From Porphyromonas sp. COT-290 OH3588 (GTDB taxonomy: Bacteria; Bacteroidota; Bacteroidia; Bacteroidales; Porphyromonadaceae), in NCBI RefSeq assembly GCF_000769075.1, contig NZ_JRFC01000014.1:2023-66022 (forward strand): a DNA stretch of 64,000 nt, given 5' to 3'. The notes beneath the pieces are model-generated. The model searched no databases, was not told where the DNA came from, and worked only from the letters and a program-made list of their open reading frames with translations. Below, in pieces: positions 45,967 through 55,194 of the stretch; the first letter of the stretch is position 1, and the number at the start of each line of letters is the position of its first letter. A program made the position numbers and the translations under genes.

Positions 45967-46197
45967 TTATTACCAATGCTCAATCTGTTTTTAAGAACTG
46001 CCCTACCATTCTTATTTTTCTTCAGATAAATGATTAACACTATTTAACTAAAAAGATAAGAATCGAGCACGCACCTCAATGCTCGGCCACGAGCACAGAA
46101 TACCAAGTATCCGACAGCTACCCATAGATCAAGACAACTCAAATCCAAGCGCTTACATTAGTTAGCTCCAAGCATAAGCAAGATTATCCGCTGCACA

Positions 46198-46229
46198 TTT
46201 GGAGAATAGAGATATTAGCGCTACCTTTG
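46198..46229 (+). promoter_or_regulatory. Promoter of tRNA-Gln
   Basis: TTTG (46198-46201), 20 bases, then TACCTTTG (46222-46229), an exact TTTG-N20-TAnnTTTG promoter. Its predicted start point lies about 35 bases before the tRNA. Confidence 0.75.
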
Positions 46230-46271
46230 CATCGCATTTGAAGGACATAGCTCCTCCTTATGCTTCGGGAT

Positions 46272-46342
46272 TGTCTCGTGGTGTAATGGTAGCACAACAG
46301 GTTTTGGTTCTGTTTGTCAAGGTTCGAATCCTTGCGAGACAA
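46272..46342 (+). tRNA. tRNA-Gln (anticodon TTG)
   Basis: A 71-nt cloverleaf: acceptor TGTCTCG (46272-46278) pairs with CGAGACA (46335-46341), D-loop with AATGGTAGCAC, anticodon loop TTTTGGT with anticodon TTG (reads CAA/CAG glutamine codons), and T-arm CAAGG-TTCGAAT-CCTTG. The discriminator is A and CCA is not encoded. A consensus promoter precedes it and a terminator follows within five bases. Confidence 0.93.
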
Positions 46343-46346
46343 CAAT

Positions 46347-46371
46347 AGGGGAGCGTCACTCCCCTTTTTTA
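46347..46371 (+). terminator. Terminator after tRNA-Gln
   Basis: GGGGAG (46348-46353) and CTCCCC (46359-46364) around a five-base loop, followed by TTTTTT. Confidence 0.85.
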
Positions 46372-46431
46372 TTTATGACACGCATCGACAGGCCCCCACT
46401 GCTTCACTGTGGTTGTAGGACCTAGACACCT

Positions 46432-46463
46432 TTTGCCAATTGAGAAAATATAATTTACCTTTG
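46432..46463 (+). promoter_or_regulatory. Promoter of the pseudouridine synthase gene
   Basis: TTTG (46432-46435), 20 bases, TACCTTTG (46456-46463): exact consensus. It leaves a leader of about 115 bases before the start codon at 46586. Confidence 0.7.
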
Positions 46464-46585
46464 TCGCGCATAGCATATTGACATCGACTTACAAGAAGGA
46501 AGATCAACAACAATTTAGGAATTTTTCACGTTATTGTTATGGTAGCCGAGAGGCTCCCCCTATAAATTCATATATAAGTAAATAG

Positions 46586-47863
46586 ATGAGTACAGAAGAA
46601 AAAGCTTTCGGTGTAGGACCTAGAGCCGAAGCCCCCACACGTCCAAGACGCACGCCTATCGCTACAGCCGATGGTTCTCAGGCGGCTAAATCGTCGGATG
46701 CAGGCGCAGCGTCTGGTAGACGCAGGCGTGTACGCATTAGCACCAGCGATGTCGTTGATCAGCAACGCCCATCAGGTAGCTATGGAACGAAGAGATTCAA
46801 CAACAGATTTCCCGATAGAGGCTACAACAACCCCAATACCCGTGATGAATATTCATCTCAAGGCTACCAAAGGCATCGCAGCTCTCAGGGGACTCAGCAG
46901 GGCGAGATAGACCCCTTCAACAGAGTAGACTACGAGCAGCGCTACCAAAACAAGAGAGCCGAGGGTAGCTACGACTACAACTATAACAGATCTGAGCAAG
47001 GCGCTGGCCCTCGCAGACCCAGACCTCAACAAGGAGCTGGCGACAACTACGCAGGCAAGCCCAACAAGAAGAAGATGGTCAAGAAGCCCAAGAAGGTCTT
47101 CAAACCCATCGAGCCAGTCAAATACAAGGAGGAGATAGACCCAACGAAGGAGGTTCGCCTCAACAAGTTCTTGGCCAATGCAGGCGTTTGTTCTCGTCGA
47201 GAAGCCGATGAGCTAATCCAAAAGGGAGAGGTCTTCGTCAATGGTGTAGCCGTGACCGAGCTAGGCACACGTGTCACCTATCAAGACGAGGTGGTATACA
47301 ACGGCAAGCGTGTGGAGCGTGAGAGCAAAGTATATGTGCTGCTCAATAAACCCAAAAACTGCGTGACGACCTCCGATGACCCAGAGTGTCGCCTAACAGT
47401 AATGGACATCGTGCGCAACGCATGCCCCGAGCGTATCTACCCTGTGGGGCGTCTAGACAGACACACCACAGGAGTGCTGCTCATCACCAACGATGGCGAT
47501 CTCGCTTCCAAGCTCACGCACCCCTCCTTCCTCAAGAAGAAGATCTACCATGTGTGGCTCAACAAGCCTGTGGCTATGGAGGATATGCAGAAGATTGCCG
47601 ACGGTATAGAGCTAGAGGACGGAGAGATCCATGCAGATGCACTGAGCTATGTCAAGGACGATGACTTGAGCCAAGTAGGCATCGAGATCCACTCTGGCCG
47701 CAACCGTATCGTACGCCGCATCTTCGAGCACCTCGGCTACAAGGTGATTAAGCTAGACCGTGTTTATTTCGCTGGTCTTACCAAAAAGAACCTACCCCGT
47801 GGTAGATGGCGCTACCTCAACGAAGATGAGGTCAATGCCCTACGTATGGGAGCCTTCGAGTAG
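46586..47863 (+). CDS. RluB/RsuA-type pseudouridine synthase with long disordered N-terminus
   Basis: RNA pseudouridine synthase of 425 residues. The first ~188 are low in complexity: Arg/Gly/Tyr/Asn/Gln-rich, then Lys/Pro-rich ('KPNKKKMVKKPKKVFKPIEP'), and likely disordered. An S4 RNA-binding domain (about 189-235, 'VRLNKFLANAGVCSRREADE') precedes the catalytic domain with 'GRLDRHTTGVLLITNDGDLA', whose Asp291 is the nucleophile, and 'IHSGRNRIVRRIFEHLGYKV'. Such enzymes modify one uridine in 16S or 23S rRNA; the RluB/RluE/RluF/RsuA choice is uncertain. The start at 46586 follows a consensus promoter. Confidence 0.85.
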   Translation: MSTEEKAFGVGPRAEAPTRPRRTPIATADGSQAAKSSDAGAASGRRRRVRISTSDVVDQQRPSGSYGTKRFNNRFPDRGYNNPNTRDEYSSQGYQRHRSSQGTQQGEIDPFNRVDYEQRYQNKRAEGSYDYNYNRSEQGAGPRRPRPQQGAGDNYAGKPNKKKMVKKPKKVFKPIEPVKYKEEIDPTKEVRLNKFLANAGVCSRREADELIQKGEVFVNGVAVTELGTRVTYQDEVVYNGKRVERESKVYVLLNKPKNCVTTSDDPECRLTVMDIVRNACPERIYPVGRLDRHTTGVLLITNDGDLASKLTHPSFLKKKIYHVWLNKPVAMEDMQKIADGIELEDGEIHADALSYVKDDDLSQVGIEIHSGRNRIVRRIFEHLGYKVIKLDRVYFAGLTKKNLPRGRWRYLNEDEVNALRMGAFE

Positions 47864-47918
47864 GGTTTAAGGATATTTAGGCTTAGGCCATAAACAAGCA
47901 AGAAAAGGAATACTACAA

Positions 47919-49316
47919 ATGAAACGAACTAAAATAATCGACGTCCTCAAGGGCGAGCTAGTCGGACAGACTATTTGCGTCAAAGGCTGGGTGCGTACCC
48001 GTCGTGGCAACAAAGCAGTGAGCTTCATAGCCCTTAACGATGGCTCTACCATACACAACCTGCAGATCGTAGCCGACAACGAGCGTTTTAGCTCAGAGCT
48101 AATGAGTACGATCAGCACAGGGGCTAGCCTATGTGTAGTGGGTCAGCTCGTAAGCTCTCAGGGGGCAGGCCAGAGTGTAGAGATACAAGCCGAGAGGATC
48201 GAGGTGCTAGGTACAGCAGACCCAGAGAGTTACCCACTACAAAAAAAGGGGCACTCGCTTGAGTTCCTCAGAGAGATCGCCCACCTGCGTCCTCGCACCA
48301 ATACATTCGGTGCTATCTACCGCATCAGACATCAGATGTCTATAGCGATCCACACCTACTTCCACGAGCGTGGCTTCGTGTACTTTCACGCCCCTATCAT
48401 TACAGGCAGCGACTGCGAGGGAGCGGGTCAGATGTTTCAGGTCACGACACTACCTCTAGAAAAGCCTCCCTTGTGTGAGGACGGAGGCCTAGACTACGCT
48501 CAGGACTTCTTCGCTCGCCCCACAGCACTCACAGTGTCTGGTCAGCTCGAGGGGGAGATGGCAGCTATGGCACTAGGGGCTATCTATACGTTTGGCCCCA
48601 CCTTCCGTGCCGAGAACTCCAACACGCCACGTCACTTGGCCGAGTTTTGGATGATCGAGCCAGAGGTTGCCTTCATCGAGATCGAGGAGAACATGGACCT
48701 AGCGGAGGACTTCATCAAGCACTGCGTCCAGTGGGCACTCGATTACTGTGCAGACGATATCAAGTTCCTCAGCGAGCACTTCGACAAGGAGCTTATCGAT
48801 CGCCTCAACTTCGTACTAGAGAAGCCATTCAAGCGCTTAACCTACACGGAGTGCATCGAGATCTTGGAGGCTGCCGTGGCCAAGGGCCGTAAGTTCGAGT
48901 TCCCAATCTATTGGGGTGCCGATATGAGTAGCGAGCACGAACGATACCTAGTAGAGGAACACTTCTGTACGCCCGTGATCGTTACGGACTATCCCAAGGA
49001 GATCAAGAGTTTCTACATGAAGCTCAACGAGGACGGCAAGACCGTGCGTGGTATGGATGTACTCTTCCCCAAGATTGGTGAGATCATCGGTGGTTCGGAG
49101 CGTGAGTCCGACTACGACAAGCTACGCCAGCGAGCCGAAGAGATGGGTGTCCCCGACAAGGATATTTGGTGGTATATGGACTCTCGCCGCTATGGCACAG
49201 CGCCCCATGCGGGCTTTGGGCTTGGCTTCGAACGCCTACTGCTCTTCGTGACGGGTATGACCAACATCAGAGATGTTATCCCCTTCCCTCGCACCCCACG
49301 CAACGCTGAGTTCTAA
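47919..49316 (+). CDS. asnS: Asparaginyl-tRNA synthetase
   Basis: Class IIb aminoacyl-tRNA synthetase, 465 residues. The N-terminal OB-fold anticodon domain ('[20 protein letters not shown]', '[16 protein letters not shown]') covers about 1-105. Catalytic motifs are '[17 protein letters not shown]', motif 2 '[20 protein letters not shown]' and motif 3 '[20 protein letters not shown]' with the final '[11 protein letters not shown]'. The AENSNTxRHL(A) signature and closing PRTP favour AsnRS over AspRS. It starts 55 bases after the pseudouridine synthase gene, probably one transcript, and is followed by a hairpin. Confidence 0.96.
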   Translation: MKRTKIIDVLKGELVGQTICVKGWVRTRRGNKAVSFIALNDGSTIHNLQIVADNERFSSELMSTISTGASLCVVGQLVSSQGAGQSVEIQAERIEVLGTADPESYPLQKKGHSLEFLREIAHLRPRTNTFGAIYRIRHQMSIAIHTYFHERGFVYFHAPIITGSDCEGAGQMFQVTTLPLEKPPLCEDGGLDYAQDFFARPTALTVSGQLEGEMAAMALGAIYTFGPTFRAENSNTPRHLAEFWMIEPEVAFIEIEENMDLAEDFIKHCVQWALDYCADDIKFLSEHFDKELIDRLNFVLEKPFKRLTYTECIEILEAAVAKGRKFEFPIYWGADMSSEHERYLVEEHFCTPVIVTDYPKEIKSFYMKLNEDGKTVRGMDVLFPKIGEIIGGSERESDYDKLRQRAEEMGVPDKDIWWYMDSRRYGTAPHAGFGLGFERLLLFVTGMTNIRDVIPFPRTPRNAEF

Positions 49317-49336
49317 ACAGAATACAAATATGCCTG

Positions 49337-49367
49337 CGCCCTCCCTCGAAGTCATTCGGGGAGGGCG
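49337..49367 (+). terminator. Hairpin between asnS and pfkA
   Basis: CGCCCTCCC (49337-49345) pairs with GGGAGGGCG (49359-49367). There is no T run after it, so termination is uncertain; it may act as an attenuator or mRNA stabiliser. Confidence 0.4.
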
Positions 49368-49395
49368 TAGTGCTTACATCAATCATAGACAATCA

Positions 49396-50373
49396 ATGAC
49401 AATCAAATGTATAGGCGTGCTAACCTCTGGAGGGGACGCACCCGGCATGAACGCTGCCATACGTGCCGTGACACGTGCGGCTATCTACCACGGCATCGCC
49501 GTCAAAGGCATATATAGAGGCTACAAAGGCCTAATAACGGGCGAGATCAAGGACTTCCAGACCCAAGATGTGAGCAATATCATTCAAAGAGGTGGTACAG
49601 TACTCAAGACTGCTCGCAGCGAAGAGTTCAAAACCGAAGAGGGTCGGCGCATCGCCTACCAAACCATGCAGGCACATGGCATAGATGCCCTAGTGGTCAT
49701 TGGTGGCGACGGCTCACTCAGTGGCGCTAGGCTCTTCGCAGAGGAATATAATTTCCCAATCGTTGGCCTACCGGGTACAATAGACAATGACCTAAGCGGT
49801 ACCGATCTGACTATCGGCTACGACACAGCTCTCAACACAATCGTCGAGGCGGTAGACAAAATTCGTGACACCGCCTCCTCACACGAGAGACTATTCTTCA
49901 TCGAGGTCATGGGTCGAGAAGCTGGCTTCCTAGCACTCAATGGTGCTATCGCCTCGGGCTCGGAGGCCGCCATTATCCCGGAGTTCGCTCTAGAGAAGGA
50001 TCAGCTTGCAGAAACTATCGCTAGTGGTTTCCGCAAGACGAAGAATAGTAGCATCGTTTTGGTGTCGGAGAGCGAGGTAACTGGTGGTGCTATGGGTATC
50101 GCCGAGCGCGTACGCAACGAGTATCCACACTTCGACGTGCGTGTCGTAATCCTCGGGCACATACAGCGTGGAGGCACACCCAGCGCTCAGGACCGCATCT
50201 TGGCAAGCCGAATGGGTGTAGCAGCGATCGATGCTCTACTAGAGGGGCAGCGCAATGTAATGATTGGCATCGACAACGATGAGATCATCTATGTCCCCTT
50301 CAGCAAGGCGATCAAGAAGAACAAGGCCATTGATGAGCGGCTCGTATCAATCCTGCACATGCTCTCTATCTAG
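49396..50373 (+). CDS. pfkA: ATP-dependent 6-phosphofructokinase
   Basis: Commits fructose-6-phosphate to glycolysis with ATP; 325 residues from ATG 49396, close to the E. coli PfkA length (320). Motifs: '[20 protein letters not shown]', '[12 protein letters not shown]' (Mg-ATP), '[20 protein letters not shown]' with the catalytic Asp, '[13 protein letters not shown]' and '[16 protein letters not shown]'. The GGDGS form indicates ATP use instead of pyrophosphate. An upstream in-frame start at 49273 lies within asnS and is rejected; that region reads as the terminator. Regulation by effectors cannot be told. Confidence 0.95.
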   Translation: MTIKCIGVLTSGGDAPGMNAAIRAVTRAAIYHGIAVKGIYRGYKGLITGEIKDFQTQDVSNIIQRGGTVLKTARSEEFKTEEGRRIAYQTMQAHGIDALVVIGGDGSLSGARLFAEEYNFPIVGLPGTIDNDLSGTDLTIGYDTALNTIVEAVDKIRDTASSHERLFFIEVMGREAGFLALNGAIASGSEAAIIPEFALEKDQLAETIASGFRKTKNSSIVLVSESEVTGGAMGIAERVRNEYPHFDVRVVILGHIQRGGTPSAQDRILASRMGVAAIDALLEGQRNVMIGIDNDEIIYVPFSKAIKKNKAIDERLVSILHMLSI

Positions 50374-50556
50374 TGGGGCAACACAACGAGAGCTCCTCGC
50401 AAGGAGGTACAAACACAAGAATGGTATGTTCTGAACCATGTGCCCCTCTACACCATATGCCATCCCTCTGTGGGTGCGTAAGTTGAAACGACAAGATTAC
50501 CCGTAAGGCGTGGGGCAGATCGGCTCGTATTGATTGATTTTGTCACAGAATATCTG

Positions 50557-50564
50557 TAACTTTG
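50557..50564 (+). promoter_or_regulatory. Candidate -7 element of the short T9SS cargo gene
   Basis: TAACTTTG, 41 bases before the ATG at 50605. The nearest upstream TTTG (50539-50542) is only 14 bases away, so the -33 part is off-spacing. Confidence 0.4.
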
Positions 50565-50604
50565 CCCTGTACGGCTTTTTGCGCCCTAACCAAAAGAGTA
50601 GCTG

Positions 50605-51126
50605 ATGACTTATCGTATAGCACATAGCATATCCAAAGAAATTAGGCGTATGCTTCTAGCTCTCTGCCTCGTACTAGGGGTAGGAGAGCTAGCTTGGTGT
50701 ATCCATACGGACTCTCTCTGGCATCAGCAAGCAACCAGAGATGTGCTCTCCCTGCGATGCCGCCCACCAAAAGTTACCTACACTAGACCTCTAGGTGGAG
50801 TAGTTGCCGCTACCAACGGAGCGACAATCGTCATCGCAGGCAATCAGGTACAAGGAGCTGTGCAAATAGAAGCCCCAACAAGCCTTATCCCACGTAGTAG
50901 CGAAATGGGCGACCAAGGAGGGAAAATAGAGCTCCGCATCGTGGGGCGAACCATCTACTTCAACCAAGAGGTTGAGCAAGTCGAGCTCATTGACCTCACT
51001 GGCCGTCGCCTTATGGTACAGTACAACACGCGCCAAACCTCTCTAGGAGATATCCGCTCGGGAGTCTACCTGCTTAGATGCTCTAGAGCTGGGCAACTGG
51101 TTACGACACGCCTAGTACTACGATAA
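50605..51126 (+). CDS. Short secreted protein with T9SS sorting domain
   Basis: A 173-residue protein with a signal segment (about 13-32; an ATG at residue 16 would shorten the lead) and, from about residue 121, a T9SS type A sorting domain: 'VEQVELIDLTGRRLMVQYNT' followed by 'IRSGVYLLRCSRAGQLVTTR'. That leaves only about 85 residues of mature protein before the sorting part, with no recognised domain. It is 48 bases upstream of the GH20 gene on the same strand, so the two may be co-transcribed. It could be a small structural or regulatory surface protein, or a shortened remnant of a larger cargo. Confidence 0.7.
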   Translation: MTYRIAHSISKEIRRMLLALCLVLGVGELAWCIHTDSLWHQQATRDVLSLRCRPPKVTYTRPLGGVVAATNGATIVIAGNQVQGAVQIEAPTSLIPRSSEMGDQGGKIELRIVGRTIYFNQEVEQVELIDLTGRRLMVQYNTRQTSLGDIRSGVYLLRCSRAGQLVTTRLVLR

Positions 51127-51174
51127 GGGTGGAGGCTCTAGGGCTCTCTCATGACATCATTCACAATTATAGAT

Positions 51175-53448
51175 ATGACTATTACGAAAAAACTGACAAC
51201 GCTCTCACTCGCTCTGGGGGCGTTGTTTTTGGGTGCTTGTTCCGATCAGGCGAGCAAGCAGCCTCTAGAGGAGCCATCTCTGATTCCACTACCCAAGGAG
51301 CTTAGCCTAACGCTTGGGGCATCGTATCAGCTCCCCAAGGTCATTGGCTTCAGCACCCCAGACAGCGAAGCGCACTGGGCGGATATCTCTAGCCTACTAA
51401 GCACAGAGCTTGGGCGTATCACCTCGCTCAAGGTAGAGCAGAAGCAAGAGGGGGGTGAGATTCGCTTCGTCAATAATTTGGAGATTAAGTCGCCAGAGGG
51501 ATACACACTCGTTGTATCTGCAGACGGCATCGAGATACAGGCCTCTACGGGGCTTGGCTTCCGCCATGCAGTGCAGACCTTGGCACAGCTCACCGATGCC
51601 GAGGGTCGGGTACATCAAGCTGAAATCAAGGATGAGCCTCGCTTCGCTTACCGAGGACTGATGCTGGATGTATCGCGCCACTTCATGAGCACCGACTTCA
51701 TCATTCGCCTACTCGACGAGATGGCTCGCTACAAGCTCAATCGCTTCCACTGGCATATCGTAGACGGAGGTGGCTGGCGTATGCAGAGCGATGCCTATCC
51801 GCTACTGACCAAGAAAGCAGCTTGGCGCACAGAACGTGACTGGGACAAATGGTGGCATGGACAGGATAGGCAGTTTGTCGAAGAGGGCACACCCGGGGCA
51901 TACGGTGGCTACTATACCAAAGACGACATCAGACGTGTGGTAGCGCATGCGAGCAAACTAGGCATCACTATTATCCCCGAGATTGAGCTCCCCGGCCATA
52001 GCAACGAGATCGCAGCAGCCTATCCCGAGCTATTCTGTCTAGAGCGCTGGGACAAGTCTGTAACCGACGTCTGCATCGGCAACGAGGCTACATTCACCTT
52101 CTTCGAGCGCATCCTCGACGAGACGATGGAGCTATTCCCAAGCGAATATATTCACATCGGTGGCGACGAAGCAGCAATGAACCACTGGGGCGACTGCACC
52201 AAGTGCCGTGCTCGTATGAAAGCCGAGGGGCTCAAGGATCTACATGAGCTACAGAGCTACATGATCAAGCGTATCGAGCGCTTCCTGCTTAGCCGTGGAC
52301 GCAAGCTCATCGGCTGGGACGAAATCCTCATGGGAGGGCTTGCCCCAGAGGCAACGGTGATGAGTTGGCGTGGCGAAGCTGGTGGCATCGAGGCAGCCAA
52401 GAGCGGACACGATGTGATCATGACGCCCAATGGTTTCCTCTACCTAGACTACTATCAAGCTATCGCAGAGCATCAGCCCCGTGCTATCGGGGGCTATGTT
52501 CCTCTAGAGAAGGTGTACAGCTACAACCCCGAGTCTAGCAACCTAAGCGCAGAGGAGAAGAAGCACGTACTAGGTGTGCAGGCCAACCTCTGGACGGAGT
52601 ATGTAGAGAGCGATGCGCACGCCGAGTATATGTACTTTCCCCGTGCGCTAGCCCTAGCCGAGATAGCATGGTCGCCACAGGAGAAGAGGAACTACGAAGA
52701 CTTCCGCAGGCGCGCCACTAAGCAAACCGAGGCGCTTAGGGCGAGAGGCGTCAACGCCTATCCGCTCAATGGCATCGCCACTGAGGTCTCCACAGATCTA
52801 GACAAGCAGCTCACGAGCCTCACTCTAAGGGCTGAGCAGAGCGATGTGGAGATCCGCTACACCACAGACGGTAGTCAACCAACAGCAGAGAGCAAACTCT
52901 ACCAATCGCCTATCACGACCGCCGACTCGGCTCTCGTGGTGGCTAAACTCTTCAAAAACGGCATGGCGCTCGACTCGGTCAGCCTCAAGTACCGCATCGA
53001 CTACCACAAGGCGATCGGCAAGGCAATCAAGTATGCCAACCAATGGAACGTACGCTACCCCGCTGCTGGCGAGAAGACTCTCATCGACGGCATCAGAGCC
53101 ACCCCAACCTACCTAGACGGCATGTGGCTTGGCTTCACCGAACCTCTAGACGTGACGATAGACCTCGGCGAGACACGTGAGCTCAAGCACATCTTTGCTC
53201 GCTTCATGCAGGAGCGCGAGCAGTGGGTATATATGCCTCGAGAGGTAGAGGTACTCGTCAGCCAAGACGGTAGCAAATTCGAGAGCCTAGGCACACTACC
53301 TACCCAAACGGACGAACACAACCCACGCCCTGTCTTTGAGGTATTCGACTTCTTCCCCCATACTTCGGCTCGATACATCCGTATGCGTGCAGAGATTGGC
53401 CGTAGCGCTGGGCACTTCATCTTCCTAGACGAGATCGTCGTCCACTAG
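51175..53448 (+). CDS. Beta-N-acetylhexosaminidase (GH20), lipoprotein
   Basis: Glycoside hydrolase family 20 enzyme of 757 residues that removes terminal GlcNAc/GalNAc from glycans. From ATG 51175 the lipobox is 'LGAC' (Cys22). A GH20b-type N-domain (about 30-150) precedes the catalytic barrel; the catalytic pair Asp331-Glu332 is in 'YIHIGGDEAAMNHWGDC'. Other motifs are 'FHWHIVDGGGWRMQSDAYPL' and 'IPEIELPGHSNE'. After the barrel come a chitobiase-C-type segment ('IRYTTDGSQPTAESKLYQS') and an F5/8 type C carbohydrate-binding domain (about 610-757). It is likely exposed to host glycans such as mucins. Confidence 0.92.
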   Translation: MTITKKLTTLSLALGALFLGACSDQASKQPLEEPSLIPLPKELSLTLGASYQLPKVIGFSTPDSEAHWADISSLLSTELGRITSLKVEQKQEGGEIRFVNNLEIKSPEGYTLVVSADGIEIQASTGLGFRHAVQTLAQLTDAEGRVHQAEIKDEPRFAYRGLMLDVSRHFMSTDFIIRLLDEMARYKLNRFHWHIVDGGGWRMQSDAYPLLTKKAAWRTERDWDKWWHGQDRQFVEEGTPGAYGGYYTKDDIRRVVAHASKLGITIIPEIELPGHSNEIAAAYPELFCLERWDKSVTDVCIGNEATFTFFERILDETMELFPSEYIHIGGDEAAMNHWGDCTKCRARMKAEGLKDLHELQSYMIKRIERFLLSRGRKLIGWDEILMGGLAPEATVMSWRGEAGGIEAAKSGHDVIMTPNGFLYLDYYQAIAEHQPRAIGGYVPLEKVYSYNPESSNLSAEEKKHVLGVQANLWTEYVESDAHAEYMYFPRALALAEIAWSPQEKRNYEDFRRRATKQTEALRARGVNAYPLNGIATEVSTDLDKQLTSLTLRAEQSDVEIRYTTDGSQPTAESKLYQSPITTADSALVVAKLFKNGMALDSVSLKYRIDYHKAIGKAIKYANQWNVRYPAAGEKTLIDGIRATPTYLDGMWLGFTEPLDVTIDLGETRELKHIFARFMQEREQWVYMPREVEVLVSQDGSKFESLGTLPTQTDEHNPRPVFEVFDFFPHTSARYIRMRAEIGRSAGHFIFLDEIVVH

Positions 53449-53465
53449 ATTCTCTCCCAAACACG

Positions 53466-53505
53466 TCAGAGTAGATAAGCTGCTCCATACACTTATCTAC
53501 TCTGA
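53466..53505 (+). terminator. Hairpin after the hexosaminidase gene
   Basis: TCAGAGTAGATAAG (53466-53479) and its exact complement (53492-53505) form a 14-bp stem. No strong T run follows. Confidence 0.5.
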
Positions 53506-53592
53506 AGCTCCTTAAAGGGAGTTGTAGCAGAATTAACTTGGGATACAACCCTACCGCAACGCAACTTTTAACCACAACCAACTCGATCAGCT

Positions 53593-55068
53593 ATGACCTT
53601 CCGTACCCTAATGATTAAAACCCACAGAGTACTCGGTACTCTAGTGAGCATTTTCTTCGTCGCTTGGTTTCTGTCCGCTTTCGTGATGATTTATCATGGC
53701 TTCCCTAAGTTCTCCTCAGACGAAGCCCATCGCCTCCACCCTAGCCTGCCGAACTTCTCTCCTAGCGACAGCCTACTCGCCGGCATGGAAGCAATGCGTA
53801 CGCATAGCCCAGAGGGCAAGCCGTCGTCTCTCTCACTTAGCTATAATCCAGTGGTGGGGCATCACCTCGCCACTAGTGGAGGTGGAGAGGAACACTGGTT
53901 CACTCTCGAGGGTAAAGCTATTACCCCCGAGGCGCCAACAGTCGAGGTATGCCACAGAGTAGCGGCACTCTGGTCCGACAAGATCGAGCGTATCGACACC
54001 CTAACGACCCTCGACCAGTGGACGCCTTTCTCTAGGCTTAGGGAAGACCTACCCTTCTACCGCCTCAATCTCTCCCAGCAGGGGCGCGAGGTCTATCTGA
54101 GCGGACGAGACGGACACATCATCACCGAGCACACTAGGAGCGAACGCGTCTGGGCTTGGCTAGGGGCTATCCCTCACTGGGTCTACTTCACTTGGATACG
54201 TGAGAATAGAGATCTCTGGGAAAATCTAATCATATTTTTCTCTGGTTTAGGTAGCCTCATGACCCTCACGGGTCTATACATAGGTATAGATGTCTTCGTC
54301 AGAACGCGTAAAAGCAAGCGCGGTGTGCACTCCCCCTACAAGCGACGCTCCTACCGCTGGCACCACATCATGGGGACATTGGGCGGTATATTCATTTTGG
54401 TATGGGTATTCAGTGGGCTCATGTCTCTAGCCGATATACCTAAGTCCATCAACGGCTCACCCAAGCAGAACGCCAGAGAAGTCCTAGGCGAGCAGGCACT
54501 TCCCCTTGGCAGTTACTCCAAAAATCTCATTAGCCAAATCCTCAGCCGAGGAGATGTACGTAGCCTTCGCTGGAGCTCGGTGGGCAATATCCCTACAATC
54601 AAGGCCGCCGACAGCCTGGGCCAGACGACCTGCTACGATGCGCGCACAGACTTCCCCACACCGCTCAGCCTAGAGCGCCCTCAGCTAGAGCAACTCATCG
54701 GGCGCATCTACACAGGCCATACTTGGCAGATTGATCGGCTAGAGGAGTACGACGGCTACTACATCAGCCGCAATGGTAGCCTCCCCCTACCCGTCTGGCG
54801 CATCCAAATCGAGGCAGAGGACAATCCCTACATCTATGTACACAGCCAGAGCGGTATGGTGCGTACCCTAGACAGACGCGACCGCTGGCAGATGTGGGTC
54901 TACAACAAGCCCCACAGCCTCAAATTCACTTGGCTCGTAGACAAGCCTATCCTCTGGCAGATCGTATGCTGGGTGCTTCTACTCGTCGGTACAGTCGTTT
55001 CAGTCACGGGGGTAATCCTCGGCGTTCGCTACCTGCGTAGATCCCTAAAACCAAAATCTAAGCGCTGA
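53593..55068 (+). CDS. PepSY-associated membrane protein
   Basis: A 491-residue membrane protein with four membrane segments in the PepSY_TM arrangement: 'RVLGTLVSIFFVAWFLSAFV' (about 13-32), 'LIIFFSGLGSLMTLTGLYIG' (about 213-232), 'WHHIMGTLGGIFILVWVFSG' (about 253-272) and 'IVCWVLLLVGTVVSVTGVIL' (about 455-474). PepSY-like periplasmic domains ('LYSHIQR'-type beta/alpha blocks) lie between. Such proteins are often encoded with TonB-dependent siderophore receptors and are proposed to reduce iron at the membrane; here no such receptor is adjacent on the same transcript. Function is not known. Confidence 0.7.
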   Translation: MTFRTLMIKTHRVLGTLVSIFFVAWFLSAFVMIYHGFPKFSSDEAHRLHPSLPNFSPSDSLLAGMEAMRTHSPEGKPSSLSLSYNPVVGHHLATSGGGEEHWFTLEGKAITPEAPTVEVCHRVAALWSDKIERIDTLTTLDQWTPFSRLREDLPFYRLNLSQQGREVYLSGRDGHIITEHTRSERVWAWLGAIPHWVYFTWIRENRDLWENLIIFFSGLGSLMTLTGLYIGIDVFVRTRKSKRGVHSPYKRRSYRWHHIMGTLGGIFILVWVFSGLMSLADIPKSINGSPKQNAREVLGEQALPLGSYSKNLISQILSRGDVRSLRWSSVGNIPTIKAADSLGQTTCYDARTDFPTPLSLERPQLEQLIGRIYTGHTWQIDRLEEYDGYYISRNGSLPLPVWRIQIEAEDNPYIYVHSQSGMVRTLDRRDRWQMWVYNKPHSLKFTWLVDKPILWQIVCWVLLLVGTVVSVTGVILGVRYLRRSLKPKSKR

Positions 55069-55116
55069 GAGCTATGCAAGGGTAAAGAAGATATCTGATA
55101 GTCATAATCTTTATTC

Positions 55117-55144
55117 TATATTTGGCAGATGAGCTGTAACTTTG
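55117..55144 (+). promoter_or_regulatory. Two candidate -7 elements upstream of tamB
   Basis: TATATTTG (55117-55124) and TAACTTTG (55137-55144) both match TAnnTTTG, 50-70 bases before the tamB start. Neither has a TTTG at 19-21 bases. Confidence 0.4.
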
Positions 55145-55194
55145 TACCTTAGACTTGCGCAAATAAATGCGACGGACAGATAGACAGCGACTCT

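Noticed and set aside
49273-49395. Longer N-terminus for phosphofructokinase
   Set aside because: It overlaps the asnS end and the intergenic hairpin; the [11 protein letters not shown] start is at 49396.
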